Assembly (NCBI GenBank): GCA_015847255.1
Contig: JADLZK010010454.1
Location: forward strand, 248,001 to 312,000
From: Hyparrhenia diplandra
Lineage: Eukaryota > Streptophyta > Magnoliopsida > Poales > Poaceae
Reading direction: 5' to 3'
DNA: 64,000 bases
Both the position numbers and the translations under genes were made by a program. The notes below the pieces were generated by a model that was not told where the DNA came from, did not search any database, and saw only the letters and a list, made by a program, of their open reading frames with translations. Below are positions 24,312-35,240 of this stretch, in pieces; the first letter of the stretch is position 1; the number at the start of each line of letters is the position of its first letter.

Positions 24312-25618
24312 GGTAGTGAGGATTGAGGAGTAGCTGATCCTTTCCTCGACAAAAGAATGTAGCTGAAGTTGCCTATTCCGTTCATGCTTCAAATTCATTT
24401 TGTTTTGTACTTGTGGTAACACATTCATTTGCACATTATTCTCACAGTGTAGTCCTTTAGCTTAAATTGCTTCTCCTCTATGCATTCCTTTGTTCTGTAG
24501 TATCCGTGCTCAACACCTACTAGATTAAATGCCCCTGATGAAGCAAGTTCTTCCAGGAATAGGGATGTTTGCCTCTGGTGGTGAGTAGAGTGACCCTAAC
24601 AGTCAGTGACCTACTGGACAGGCTGCTGCTCCATGTCATGTACTTCCTAACACTGCTGTCACGGAGGTGGCTGAACCTCTGGGCATCTTTGACGTGGCTC
24701 TACACCGATGTGGCCAAGTTCAGCAGCATGGGAAATTTCTAGAACTTTGTTGACCATTTGGTCTTGTATCGAAGCTCTTTGCCGGAACTAGTGCCACTGG
24801 ATGCGTTTTGGATTTCTGCCATCTGCAACAAATTCAATGATTCCCTTGAATACTCTGACATCCATCCATGGATTCGCCATGCCCTTGAAATTATAGTCCT
24901 TGGCGATTTTTCGGGAGATGAATACTTTGTCCAGAACCTCTCTATCTCCTGCCCAGTGTTAGAAGATCTAGAGTTGTGTCATCCATGTCGCCATGTTTTT
25001 GTCCACCAAATTGAAGAGTTTGACCATTTCCAGTACACGAAATGATATCTGTGGAGAGTTTCATTATCTTGTGATAGATATGCCAAACCTAGTCTTCCTG
25101 AGACTAGAAGAGATACCTAGAGGAATTATTTACTACTCGGATGTGTCATCAGTGAAAGCAGCCTCGGTTTAATTTTTTTCCCATCTCCTTCAAGAACCCT
25201 CAGGGCTCAGGTTCCTGAAGTATTCTTAGTGCTCTGTCAAATGCCATGGTCTTGAATTGGTGTCTCCATCTATCTTTCAAGATGTATGCCTCTATTTTGG
25301 ATTTACTTTTGCTCCAAAGTACCTTTTTGTGCATCTTTTGAAACTTTTCTGGACCTGTTTTCAGGTGGTGCCAAAGGTATTACAGCGCGATCTTCAAAGG
25401 TGTGAGACATTCAGCGACTTGAAACGGTTGCATCTTGGCGAGTGTTTTTCTGCATGGTTGGTGCTATCCACCAATATGCTTTCTTCAGCACTCGCCTGGT
25501 ATAGAAAAATGTTGTCCTGCAACTTAACGAGGCAAGCTAAACTACCCCCTCCCTCTTCAATGAGTTATCTGCTTATTAATTGACTCTAATAATGATTTCT
25601 TTCATCAACGAGGGTGGA

Positions 25619-25940
25619 TGTTATGAACATCGTTGGGGCTGAGATCGTGAGGGAGAGAGAGAGGGCAGCAGCGATGGGCGCGCTACAGTACCCGCGGCGC
25701 TACAGTACCGCGGGTACTGTTCACGGTGGCGGCGGCGGCTAGGGTTGTGGGGGCACAGGAACGCCGGCCGCGGGGCTTTGCCCATGGCCGCAAGAGAGAA
25801 GGGTTTTCCTTCTTAATCTCTTGCTTGATTTAGATTGATACATCCCTCTCATTATATAGAGAGGGTTGACTTGTCCCCTAAGCAAGATACCAATTAACCC
25901 TAATGGGCTAAGGCCCAAGAGGCCCTTGACTCCTCTAACA
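25619..25940 (-). repeat. 3' LTR of the 1.94-kb element
   Basis: 322 bp, TGTTA...TAACA. It includes a TATA-like ctctatataatgag (minus) and is paired with 27240-27558. Confidence 0.93.
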
Positions 25941-27239
25941 CTACACCCCACCTGGACATGCAGCTCGTCCTCGAGCTGCGACCTAGCAATGACTCGATGA
26001 CACACAAACCTAACACCTAAAAACAAGCCTTGTACATCTCGGCTTATTTCATTATTTCTCAACCTGAAATGAACTAGGACTCTTTATTTTTGACTCGAAG
26101 ATAAGGCGGACAACTTCCGCGATGCTGGACCTGCACGTGTGTAGCCACCGATCCCATGGAGACCATCGAAACGAGAGGGTTGCACCGAACGGTGGCCTAG
26201 GACTTGTCGCAACAGCGACCAGCCGGAGACGCCCCCTCAGGTGGCTTTGTAGTGGAACAGCGGTGGCGCTAGGCGGCGACCCCTCACCGGTGACCAAGAG
26301 GAAACCGCCCGTTGCCCTGAGAGTTGGACCTCGCCCGACCATGGAAACATCACCATCTTCGCATGAAGACAACAACAGGCCGGGCGCGGTTCTTTGGTGG
26401 TCGCCCGACGGGCAAGGGAGCCCCGCCGGTGCCGAGGTCGGCCGCCATTAAGGCTGCCTCGTGCATGCGCGGCGTATCTCCTGGCAAATGGGCGCCGCAC
26501 TAGGAGGCGTGTTGCAGATTGCAAACGCACCGCTGCGAGGACCGGGCCCCGCATCTTGATGCTGCGTCTTCGCAGTGGCGCCCGTCGAGAAGGGCCACGC
26601 GCCCTACTGCGGCTGCTCTTGCCGCCGATTCACGGCGTGCAACCGCTGCTCGATGGCTCTCTATGGCAACCAAGCGCAAGTTGAGGCTTGGCCCTAGAAT
26701 TTTGACGAGATAATCCCATGGATCACCGAAACTGGTAGCGGTGGAGCAGATGGCTGCACGCCTTTTGAACGCCGGCACCGTTAGGTGCTCGCCATGGAAT
26801 GGCAGCAGCGCGAAGCCGCACTCGCATCATGTACGGGCAATAGCTTAATGACGCGTAGACGGAGACGGCCGGGCGCGCGGTGCAGCAGTGCTGGAGGAGG
26901 TCGCGGATCGTGGCCATGTCTTGATGTAATTGTAGGCTGGTTCAAGCGCAGTCGGCCATGAACTCAAAGAACTGTTCCGGCGACATCGGAGGGAGAGGAT
27001 GCAGTGGGCGCCAAGAGACCGCAAAGCAGGTCGCCCGTGGATGGGATTGGGCCGCCGGAAGAAGCGCATTTCATGTGCGAGCAGGGGCGCCACGGTGGCT
27101 GTGGCGGTGGTGAACACCGGTGGGCTGCGGAGAATAGGGCCGGGGCGCAGCCAACGGATGGTCATGGTGCTCCGGCGGCGAAGCCGAGGGGCGGCCGCAC
27201 AGGATGATGTGCAGATCCAACCATAGCTCCGTACCAGAT

Positions 27240-27558
27240 TGTTATGAATGTCGTTGGGGCTGAGATCGTGAGGGAGAGAGGGCAGCAGCGATGGGCGCGT
27301 TACAGTACAGTACCTGCGCTACACAGTACCGCGGGTACTGTTCACAGCGGCGGCGGCGGCGGCTGGGTTGTGGGGGCACAGGAACGCCGGCCGCGGGGCT
27401 TTGCCCACGGCCAGCAAGAGAGAAGGGTTTTCCTTCTTAATCTCTTGCTTGATTTAGATTGATACATCCCTATATAGAGAGGGTTGACTTGTCCCCTAAG
27501 CAAGATACCAATTAACCCTAATGGGCTAAGGCCCAAGAGGCCCTTGACTCCTCTAACA
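27240..27558 (-). repeat. 5' LTR of the 1.94-kb element
   Basis: 319 bp; differs from the left copy by a few substitutions and small indels in the GC-rich part. Confidence 0.93.
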
Positions 27559-28887
27559 GTGGAGATGATGTCTATGAGAGGCTTCCAAATGCTGATGCTG
27601 AAATAGATCCTCCTTGTGTGGAAGCAGTAAAAACATTTTGTTGTGAAAAATTTAGAAAAATCAGAATCTACTGCCAGACACAGAATGATAAAAGAGCCCA
27701 AATCATCATGCACATCTTATCCGCGCATCTTTGTCCTCTCCCAAGTCCCAAATATCAAAATCAAGCTCCTTTCCATTCAGGTTTAGGATGGTAAATTCCT
27801 TAAAATCCACCTTTTACGTTTACAGAATTGTGAAATTTACCCCTTGAATGCTTAAAATTGAATTAGCTATTTATGTTCTGAGGAAATTGACAAACATTGT
27901 TGTAGGTGACATGCTCTTGGTGACCTGGTAGGTATCTGGCCATGGATTAGAGCTTCTGGCACTTGGGAGTTGCATTGATGACAATACTTGATATCTGGCA
28001 ATTGCAACTGCCTATAGCAAACTAATGTCTTTCTTTAGCGTTTTGCTTGCTACCATTATGCTTTTGCTGACCTTTTTGGCGTAAAACATTTCTTCATGAG
28101 GACCGTAGCACTTGTCTTGTAAACTATGCTGTGATTCTGCGTTTGGTAAAATAGTCCATGCTATTCTTGCAGCTCTTAATTTTTTGGGTGGTGCTTGTGA
28201 AGTGGAAACGAAATGTGCATTGTGTTGTCAGCATGAATCTGGATCTCGGATAGTGTTCTTGCTTACGATCAAAGGTTGGGGAAATTTGTGCTCTGATTAG
28301 CTTTGTTATATTATTGATTGAATTATGGTTCTCTCGATCTATTTGACTATCTGGGCTGAAGCCTGAAAGGGACAGGCAGGCTATGGATGGTGCCGTCTGT
28401 TGTTGCAGTTGCAGGCGATTTTTCCTTGGTCGATGTAGCCATAAAATAAAATACAGGAACAGTAATAGCTGGGCATGTTCAGTAAGTATTACCCAATTTC
28501 ATGGACTAGTACTAGGTACCGAAATGTATCCCGAGCCCCAAAAAAGCATTTCAGTCAAGAGTCCTTTGAACTGTGAGCCACTATAAAATGTCCTGCTCTA
28601 TCATCACATTGACACCTGAATATTTCCAACTTGACGCCCATGCAAATCACCGATCCTATAGCACGATTCACGTTGGCGGTACAGGCCAGCCGTTGCCGGC
28701 TTCATAGGTCTGGATCAACATCCAAACAACCGATTGATCAAGATATGACAAGTTTCAAGTTTTTTTTTTTTTTTTGCTATCAGTCCCTATTCTTGTTTAA
28801 TACTAACTACTGATACCATAGTTCACTTTATTTTTTTGCCATCAGTCCCTCTTACTTCCACGAGTAACAACTACTTTGAGCCGTCTA

Positions 28888-29123
28888 CTCCCTCGGTCCG
28901 TAAATAAGTGTCACCATTGGTGTACGTGCCACAAATCTGACTCGGTTTGTAAAAATACGTGCAACATTTGTGTCTCCAAATAATTTTGTTAAAAAATTAG
29001 ATTCAAATACCTTCCTAATAATACTAATTATATATCATAAGTATTAATATTTTTTAATATAAAACTAGTTTAGGTTGCTTCTTGGGAAGCTTAAAGCGAC
29101 AATTATTTAGGGGACGGAGAGAG
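28888..29123. mobile_element. Stowaway-type MITE between F-box units
   Basis: 236 bp, flanked by TA. Left end ctccctcggtccgtaaataa and right end ttatttaggggacggagaga are imperfect inverted complements. Confidence 0.85.
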
Positions 29124-29597
29124 TACTTTTCAATTGAAATCCACCGCCCGAAATCATTCATGAATATCCACCAAAACAACCCTGGCAATGCCAATTCGAT
29201 CTATATGCTCAGCGACGAGCAAATGATGAGAAAAAAAAATCTCCAAACATATTGACGGCAAAATAGAATGACATTAGAACATAATGGAGGCACCATAGGA
29301 ATCATTGTGAAAATCAAAGATCCAGAACCACGTGAATTTGGTGTTGATGAAGAAAACATAAAGACCTCCTTCAACTCCTTGAAATGTTTCTTAGAAATGG
29401 TTCACTAATTTATATAACCTTGATCAAGCCAAAATGGTTCTTATTTAAGTTTTTTTTTTAAAAAAAGAGCTTCCTATTTAAGTGTCGCCATGCGCATATC
29501 GGTTTGACTAAGTTTATAGAAATATTAGCAACATTTATATATCCGAATATATTTATTATGGAAATAAATCCAACAATCTATTCAATAGTAGCAATTG

Positions 29598-29743
29598 CTC
29601 CTTCCTTTCCAAATTATAGATCACTTTGGCTTTTGTAGATATATATTGATTTTTTTGCTATGCACCTAGTTATATACTATGTCTAAATAAAAAAAAAAAT
29701 AAAAATAAATCTAGAAAAAGAACTACAATTTAGAACAGAGGGG
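29598..29743. mobile_element. Short MITE present only in F-box unit 2
   Basis: 146-bp AT-rich segment with degenerate inverted ends (ctccttcctttccaaattat and its approximate complement before gaggggta). The colinear site in unit 1 (about 21060) lacks it. Confidence 0.65.
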
Positions 29744-29865
29744 TATATATTATACATATTAATATTTTATTTCATATTATATATTTAGTAAAAGTTAAGT
29801 GCATTTGATTTTCAGGAGTTGAAAACAAGAGATAAAACGGGAGAGAGGAGTATACGGGTCAAAAT

Positions 29866-31622
29866 GTGTCTCATCTCTGGTTTGAAAGACTCGCACCGCC
29901 GCATCGCACTCACATTTCGCCAAGCCGCCGGCAGGAACCCCTCCCCGACCTCGCCCTCTCCTACGGTCCTACATCTAGCGGGCCAGCCGCCGGAGTGATC
30001 AGCGCCGGTGAAGGGCGTCGGCGCGGTCCAGTCTCAGTCTGCTTTGTCGACCCCCGTTGCCGGCTCCTCAACCAACCGGGCCGCCCCCAAATCCTTGCTG
30101 AGACCTCCTGATTTCTCCGGCATTCCAAACCCTAGCCCTCCTAAGTCCTCAGCCGGTATGCTATTTTTGTGGTCGGATCCACATTTTTTTTGTTGGCCCG
30201 TTGAACTACATTCTAATGTGTATGTGTATTCTATCGATTACAGGCTTGAGGAGCAGCAGATCGAGGAGACCCCGAGAGGTGCACATCGTTGCACGCACGA
30301 GGAGTAAGTGTGTCCAGTCCTCCCCTTCTCATTTGTTTCAAGTGTTGATGCTATGCAGCTAGCCGTGTATTCTTATTGGCTGTGCATTGTTTGGTGCCTG
30401 CATACTAGTTTACATGGCTAGGGATCTATGGTTGCGTTGTTTATTAAGATGTTTGTTGGTTGTCACGTACGTGAGGTACCCACTGTACACAACCGAGATT
30501 TAGTAATGTTAGGTTTATATTATATCTCAGCCCCTGCATAGCCACATATACTTCTCGGAGACAAAAGCCATTATTGGAAGAATTTGTGGTTTTGCCCTCC
30601 ACATGTGCCCAGTCTCCCTTTCTCAATTGGTTCTATTAAGTGTTGATGGCTTGATGCTATGCAGTCGTGTATTCTACATGACTCTTCGTTGTGTTGTGCT
30701 CTGCGTATTAGTTTTATATGTGGCTGGGGGATCTGTATGGTTGGTTGCATTGTTTATTAAGATGATGGCTGTGAGATACCCATTGTATACAACCTTCGAG
30801 GTGTTGCTCCTAGCATGATTTGGTAATGTTTGGCTTATATAGCAGCCTCTGCAGAGCCACATGGATTATGCTTCTCTGAGATAAAATTCATTGCAGGATC
30901 TTTGTATGTTTTTCTCTTCATGTGTGATACAGTTGCTGGTGGTCGTACCACATCCACTGGTGAGATGTATTTGGGAGATTGCACTGTGCCCAGTCTCTTG
31001 ATCCACCACTTAAACCGATTCCCTGCACCAAGCTGGAAAAAACCTCCTTAATCAGTTGGAGCATCCAGCCACCAAGTTTCCTCTGATTGGATCTTCTTCG
31101 TTAACTACACTTGTCAACTAGCACCACAGCCTCTGATGTTTATACCAAGAATCTCAATGAAATTGAGGTATTGGTGCGTCTATGGGTGCTGATGGTATCT
31201 TGCTGCACTACGGCTGAGAAGGAAAATACAGCTGAGAGTGGGAAGATTGTATTTTGAGATTGGCATACGGCCCCACTTTTTTTTTTACAATTTTATTTGA
31301 ACATTATGTGTCTTTGCCTACTGGGTTGACATCACATCCTACAAATAGCCCGTTTTAGTTCCACCCTGGATTAGAACCAGAGTGCGAGGGCCTCGAGTGG
31401 TTAAAATGTCCAGCTGTGACTAGTGAGGACTGAGGACTAGCTTTTTCTTTCCTCAAAAGAATGTAGCTGAGATTGCCTATTCTATTCATGATTCAATTTC
31501 ATTTTCTTTTCTGCTTGCTATAACACATTTCATTTGCATATCGTTCTCATAGTGTAGTCTTTTAGCTTACGATTCCTTTTATCTGCAGAAACAATATCCA
31601 TGCACAAGACCTGCTAGATTGA
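29866..31622 (+). promoter_or_regulatory. Promoter-proximal region and spliced 5' leader of the intact F-box gene
   Basis: A GC-rich leader exon (about 29880-30155) is followed by a probable intron with donor GTATGC; a second leader exon starts after TTACAG (about 30244) and ends at GAGGA|GTAAGT (30303). A long leader intron of about 1.3 kb ends at CTGCAG (31588). The coding ATG lies 35 bp into the next exon. The same leader structure is in unit 1. Transcript ends are inferred. Confidence 0.5.
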
Positions 31623-33058
31623 ATGCCCCTGATGAAGCAAGTTCTTCCAGAAATAGTTGCCTGTGATTCTCTCAGTGAGGAGAGTGGCCCTGACAGGATT
31701 AGTGACCTACCGGACGATTTGCTGCTTCACGTCATGTACTTCCTAACACTGCAGGAGGCAGTGCAAACAAGTCTACTGTCACGGAGGTGGCAGAACCTCT
31801 GGGCATCTTTGATGTGGCTCAACATTGATGCAGCCAAGTTCAGCAGCATGGGAACTTTCAAGTACTTTGTTGACAATTTGGTCATGTACAGAAACTCTTT
31901 GCCAGAACCAGTGCCACTGGATGTGTTTTTTATTTCTGCCATCTGCAACAGCTCTGATGATTACCTTGAATATTCTGACATCCATCCGTGGATTTGCCAT
32001 GCCCTTGATAGCAATGCCTGGGCTCTAGGCATACTGAAGCATTCTGGCCCCAAGCTCCTTTCTATAGAGGGTTATCCCTTTCCATTCACCTCGGTGCACT
32101 TGAAAATGTTAGGCCTTTGCCATTTTTCGGTAGATGACTGCTTTGTCCAGAACCTCTCTCTCTGCTGCCCAGTGTTAGAGGATCTAGAGTTGACAAGTTG
32201 TGCCATCCATGTCACCATGTTCTCGTCAACAAATTTAAAGACATTGACCATAACCAGTACAGAAAATGGTAAAGATTTCCCTGGAGAGTTTCAGTTTCTT
32301 GTGATAGATATGCCAAACCTAGTCTTTCTGAGACTAGAAGAGATTCCTAGAAGGACTATTCACCTCTCGGATGTGTCATCAGTGAAAGAAGCCACAATTT
32401 ACTTGTTTTCCCTCTCTTTCCAGAACCCTCAGGTTCCCTGCAGTATTCTTAGTGCTCTGTCAAATGCCACTAACTTGACATTGGTATCTCCATCTGTCTT
32501 TGAAGATGTATGCCACCTACTTTAAATTTACTCTTGCTCTGATGTACCATTTTTGTGTATCTTTTGAAACTTTTATGGACCTGTTTTTAGGTGGTGCCAA
32601 AGGTATTACAGCGTGATCTTCAAAGGTGCGAGACACTCAGCTACTTGAAACGGTTGCACCTTGGTGAGTGGTTTCTGCATGGTGGGTGCTATCCACTAAT
32701 ATGGTTTCTTCGGCACTCGCCTCACATAGAAAAAGTTGTCCTGCAACTTGATCAGGCAAGATATACTACCCACTCCCTCGTCAATGAGGTTTCTGCTTAT
32801 TAATTGAATTTAATAATGGTTTCTTTCATCTACCAGAGTGGATATGATGACTATGAGAGACTTCCAAATGCTGATGCTGAAATAGATCCTCCCTGTGTGG
32901 AGGCAGTGCAAACGTTTAGTTGTGAAAAACTTAGAAAAATCACAATCCACTGCGACCCACAGGATGATAAAAGAGCCCAGATCATCACGCGCATCTTATC
33001 AGTGCATCTTTGTCCTCTCCCTAAGATCAAAATCAAGGCCATTAAAATTCAGGTTTAG
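31623..33058 (+). CDS. F-box/LRR protein, intact copy 2, about 423 residues
   Basis: Exons are 31623-32507, 32591-32755 and 32837-33058, all phase 0. Intron 1 is GT-AG (83 bp). Intron 2 starts GCAAG and ends CCAG, a GC-AG intron. The N-terminal F-box spans about residues 24-65 (RISDLPDDLLLHVMYFL, then LLSRRWQNLW) and should bind Skp1 in an SCF E3 ubiquitin ligase. The rest is a plant leucine-rich region (CPVLEDLELTSC, NLVFLRLEEIP) and a C-terminal FBD-like segment with CEKLRKITIH ending in KIQV and TAG. Its substrate is unknown; this subfamily is large and fast-evolving in grasses. The start is the first ATG after the leader acceptor. No frame break is seen. Confidence 0.88.
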
Positions 33059-34189
33059 GATGGTAAGTTCCTTAAAAATCCACCTTGCAGAATCGTGACA
33101 TTTACACCTTGCTTGCTTAAAATTGAATTAGCTATTTATGTACTGAGGAAATTGACAAACGTCATTGTTATATTTATATGTTGTTGCAGGTGATATGCTT
33201 TTGGTGACATGGTGGCTATCTGGCCATGGATTAGAGCTTCTGGTATTTGGAGTTGCACTGACGACAGTTCTTGTGATTTGGCAATTGCAGCTGCCTGTAG
33301 TGTACCGAACTAATGTTGTCTTTTAGCGTTTTGCTTGTTACCGCATTATGCTTTTGCTGAACTTTTTGGCATAAAACTTTTTCTTCGCGGTATTGTGGAG
33401 CATAGCACTTGTCTGGCAAACCATGCTGCGGTTGTGCCTGCGTTTTGCAAAATGTTACATGCCGTTTTTCCAGCTTGATTTTTTTTGGGTGGTGCTTGTG
33501 AAATGGAAAGAAATGTACAGTGAGTTTGTCTCATCTTTTTTACTTTGATTCTGGACCTCTCAGATGGTCATTTCGCTTACGAAGTGAAGGCTGGGGAAAT
33601 TTGTGCTCTGTTTTCCTTTCGGTTATTGAATTATGGTTTTTCTCAATTTTTCTAGTCACCAATTTATTACATGGGTGGCTGGAGCCTAAAAAGGGGTGAC
33701 TACAGAAGTACATACGGATCATGCCATTGCTTGTTGCACTTGCAGGCCACTTTTCCTTGGTCGATACAAGAATATTCAGTGGTAGTATTACCCAATCCCA
33801 AGCTTGCTGTCCTGTTGGATTCTGCTGTATTTGCAGCTTGCTGTCCTTGAACGTTTAGAATGACTTGCATCTTATCAGGGCATCTTTGTCCTTTCCCTTG
33901 TATCAAAATCAAGCCCACCAAAATTCAGAATTATGAAATTTCACCTTGGTTCCGTAAAACTGAAATAGCTATTTATGTATCCGAGGAAATTGACAAAAGC
34001 CATTGTTATGTTTATATGCTGCTGTAGATGATATGCATTTGGTGAGCTGGTAGCTATCTGACCATGGAGTTGCATTGATGACGGTACTTGTGATTTGATC
34101 GGGCTTGTATATTTTTGGTCCATGCCATCACCGTGACTCTGCACGAACAACGGGTGTGTGTTTACTTCTCAAAAAGTGAAAAAAAAAAA

Positions 34190-34390
34190 AATGCTACAGT
34201 ACTTGTCACATTAAATCTTTTTAACGCACAAATGAAACATTAAATTTAGGTAAATAAAAAAACTAATTGCACAGTTTGGCTGAAAAGTGTGAGATGAATC
34301 TTTTGAGCCTAGTTAGTCCATGATAGAACAATAATTACCAAATACAAACAAAAAGTGCTACACTAGTTTTTCACCAACTAAACACCCCAA
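34190..34390. mobile_element. DNA-transposon MITE fragment
   Basis: Contains the grass-MITE-like phrases gcctagttagtccatgatag, caaatacaaacaaaaagtgc and an end reading aactaaacacccc. The left terminus is not identifiable, so it is probably truncated. Confidence 0.5.
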
Positions 34391-34394
34391 CTCA

Positions 34395-35152
34395 GCCTGG
34401 GCACATTTTAACCGAAATCGAACCGAACCGAAACCTCGGTTTTTGGTTCGGCTTCGGTTCTCGTGATCTGGGAGGTTCGGTGTTGGTCGGTGTTCGGTTC
34501 CGGGCTCTTGAGAACCGAAGAGCCGAACAAACCGATTTTTCTAGCTCGGACGCATCCACCTCACGTGAGTCACGCCCCCAATCCAGCCCACCTCGCCCAA
34601 CGGCCCAACTTCGCGATTGTGCCCGACGGCACCTAACTCCTCCCGCATCGCGAGAAGGATCGCTTCGCAGCTATGCCCCACCACGACACCGCCCAACCCT
34701 ATCCCTATCTGGCGGCGAGGAGGAGTTTGCGAAGGTGCGGCGGCGGTAGCGGCAGGAAGCGGCAGTGTGGCCTTGGGCAGCCTTGGCGGCGGTGGCCAGC
34801 GGTGATGGCCTTGGCCTTGGCGGTGTGTCACGCTGGGCGCGGCGCAACCGCAACACAGGTCGGCGCCTTGGCAGCGCGGCGACCGCAAGGCAAGCAGTGG
34901 CGGCGCCCGGCGCGGCGTGCATCTGTCGATTTCTTCTTCCCCTTCTGGCGTTTCCCTTTCGATTTTTCTTCCCTTGCATTGTTTGGTTGGTTCGGTTGAA
35001 CCGAAAAACCGAGCGATGAAACCCGAAACCGAACTTGTCGGTTCGATTTTTATCAAACATTGATCGGTTGCTATTCTTTGGAAATCGAAATTTAGGGCAA
35101 CCGAACAAACCCGAACGATTTTTCGGTCTAAACCGAAATGCCGGCTGAACCA
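34395..35152. mobile_element. CGGTT/AACCG-motif-rich insertion of unknown class
   Basis: Both ends (34410-34540 and 34985-35150) are dense in aaccgaa/ttcggtt motifs in both orientations, around a GC-rich middle (34550-34920) with short open frames. It interrupts the third F-box flank, which shows it is an insertion, but no clear terminal repeat or target duplication was found. Confidence 0.5.
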
Positions 35153-35240
35153 GCGTTTGGTAAAATGGTAAAGAAATGTGCATTGAGATGGTTGTATATC
35201 TTTTCATCGTGACTCGGATCTCATATCATCTTTTCGCTTA

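Larger units (their letters stand above)
25619..27558 (-). mobile_element. Non-autonomous 1.94-kb LTR element with 5-bp target duplication GTGGA
   Basis: LTRs 25619-25940 and 27240-27558 are near-identical, beginning TGTTA and ending TAACA. The target duplication GTGGA is at 25614-25618 and 27559-27563. Inside the right-hand LTR, the minus strand reads TGGTACGGAGCTATGG, a damaged initiator tRNA-Met primer site; a purine-rich stretch (aggtggggtgtag) is next to the left LTR. Both put the element on the minus strand. The 1.3-kb GC-rich interior has short overlapping ORFs on both strands but no gag or pol motif, so it depends on other elements. The LTR similarity implies a recent insertion. Confidence 0.93.
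24535..27790 (+). pseudogene. F-box/LRR pseudogene, copy 1, split by an LTR element
   Basis: This is the paralogue of the intact gene at 31623-33058. The 5' part keeps the DEASSSRN region in one frame; the F-box is shortened by an internal deletion between FLTL and LSRRW; a TAG occurs near 24740; and a deletion of about 120 bp removes part of the LRR block after HPWIRHALE. The second exon (about 25369-25532) is recognisable after the TTTTCAG acceptor. The last exon is cut at codon two by the LTR element (target duplication GTGGA), with the remainder at 27559-27790. No continuous product is possible. Confidence 0.85.
20500..28350 (+). repeat. F-box locus duplication, unit 1 (with insertions)
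   Basis: Unit 1 aligns in order with unit 2 (about 29130-33640): the AT-rich 5' block around 20530-20840 with 29130-29400; the leader exon block at 21480-21560 with 30000-30080; the second leader exon at 21715-21770 with 30243-30305; the F-box coding block at 24535-25590 with 31630-32790; the last exon at 27559-27790 with 32838-33060; and the 3' flank at 27840-28300 with 33100-33610. Insertions in unit 1 are the gag fragment with flanking duplication and the LTR element at 25619. Confidence 0.85.
29130..33640 (+). repeat. F-box locus duplication, unit 2
   Basis: Colinear with unit 1 from the AT-rich 5' block to the 3' flank. It lacks the gag fragment and the LTR element and has its own MITE at 29598-29743, so those insertions came after the duplication. 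Confidence 0.85.

Noticed and set aside
26052..27207. Several 60-110 codon ORFs on both strands
   Set aside because: GC-rich interior of the 1.94-kb LTR element; overlapping frames, none with a gag or pol motif.
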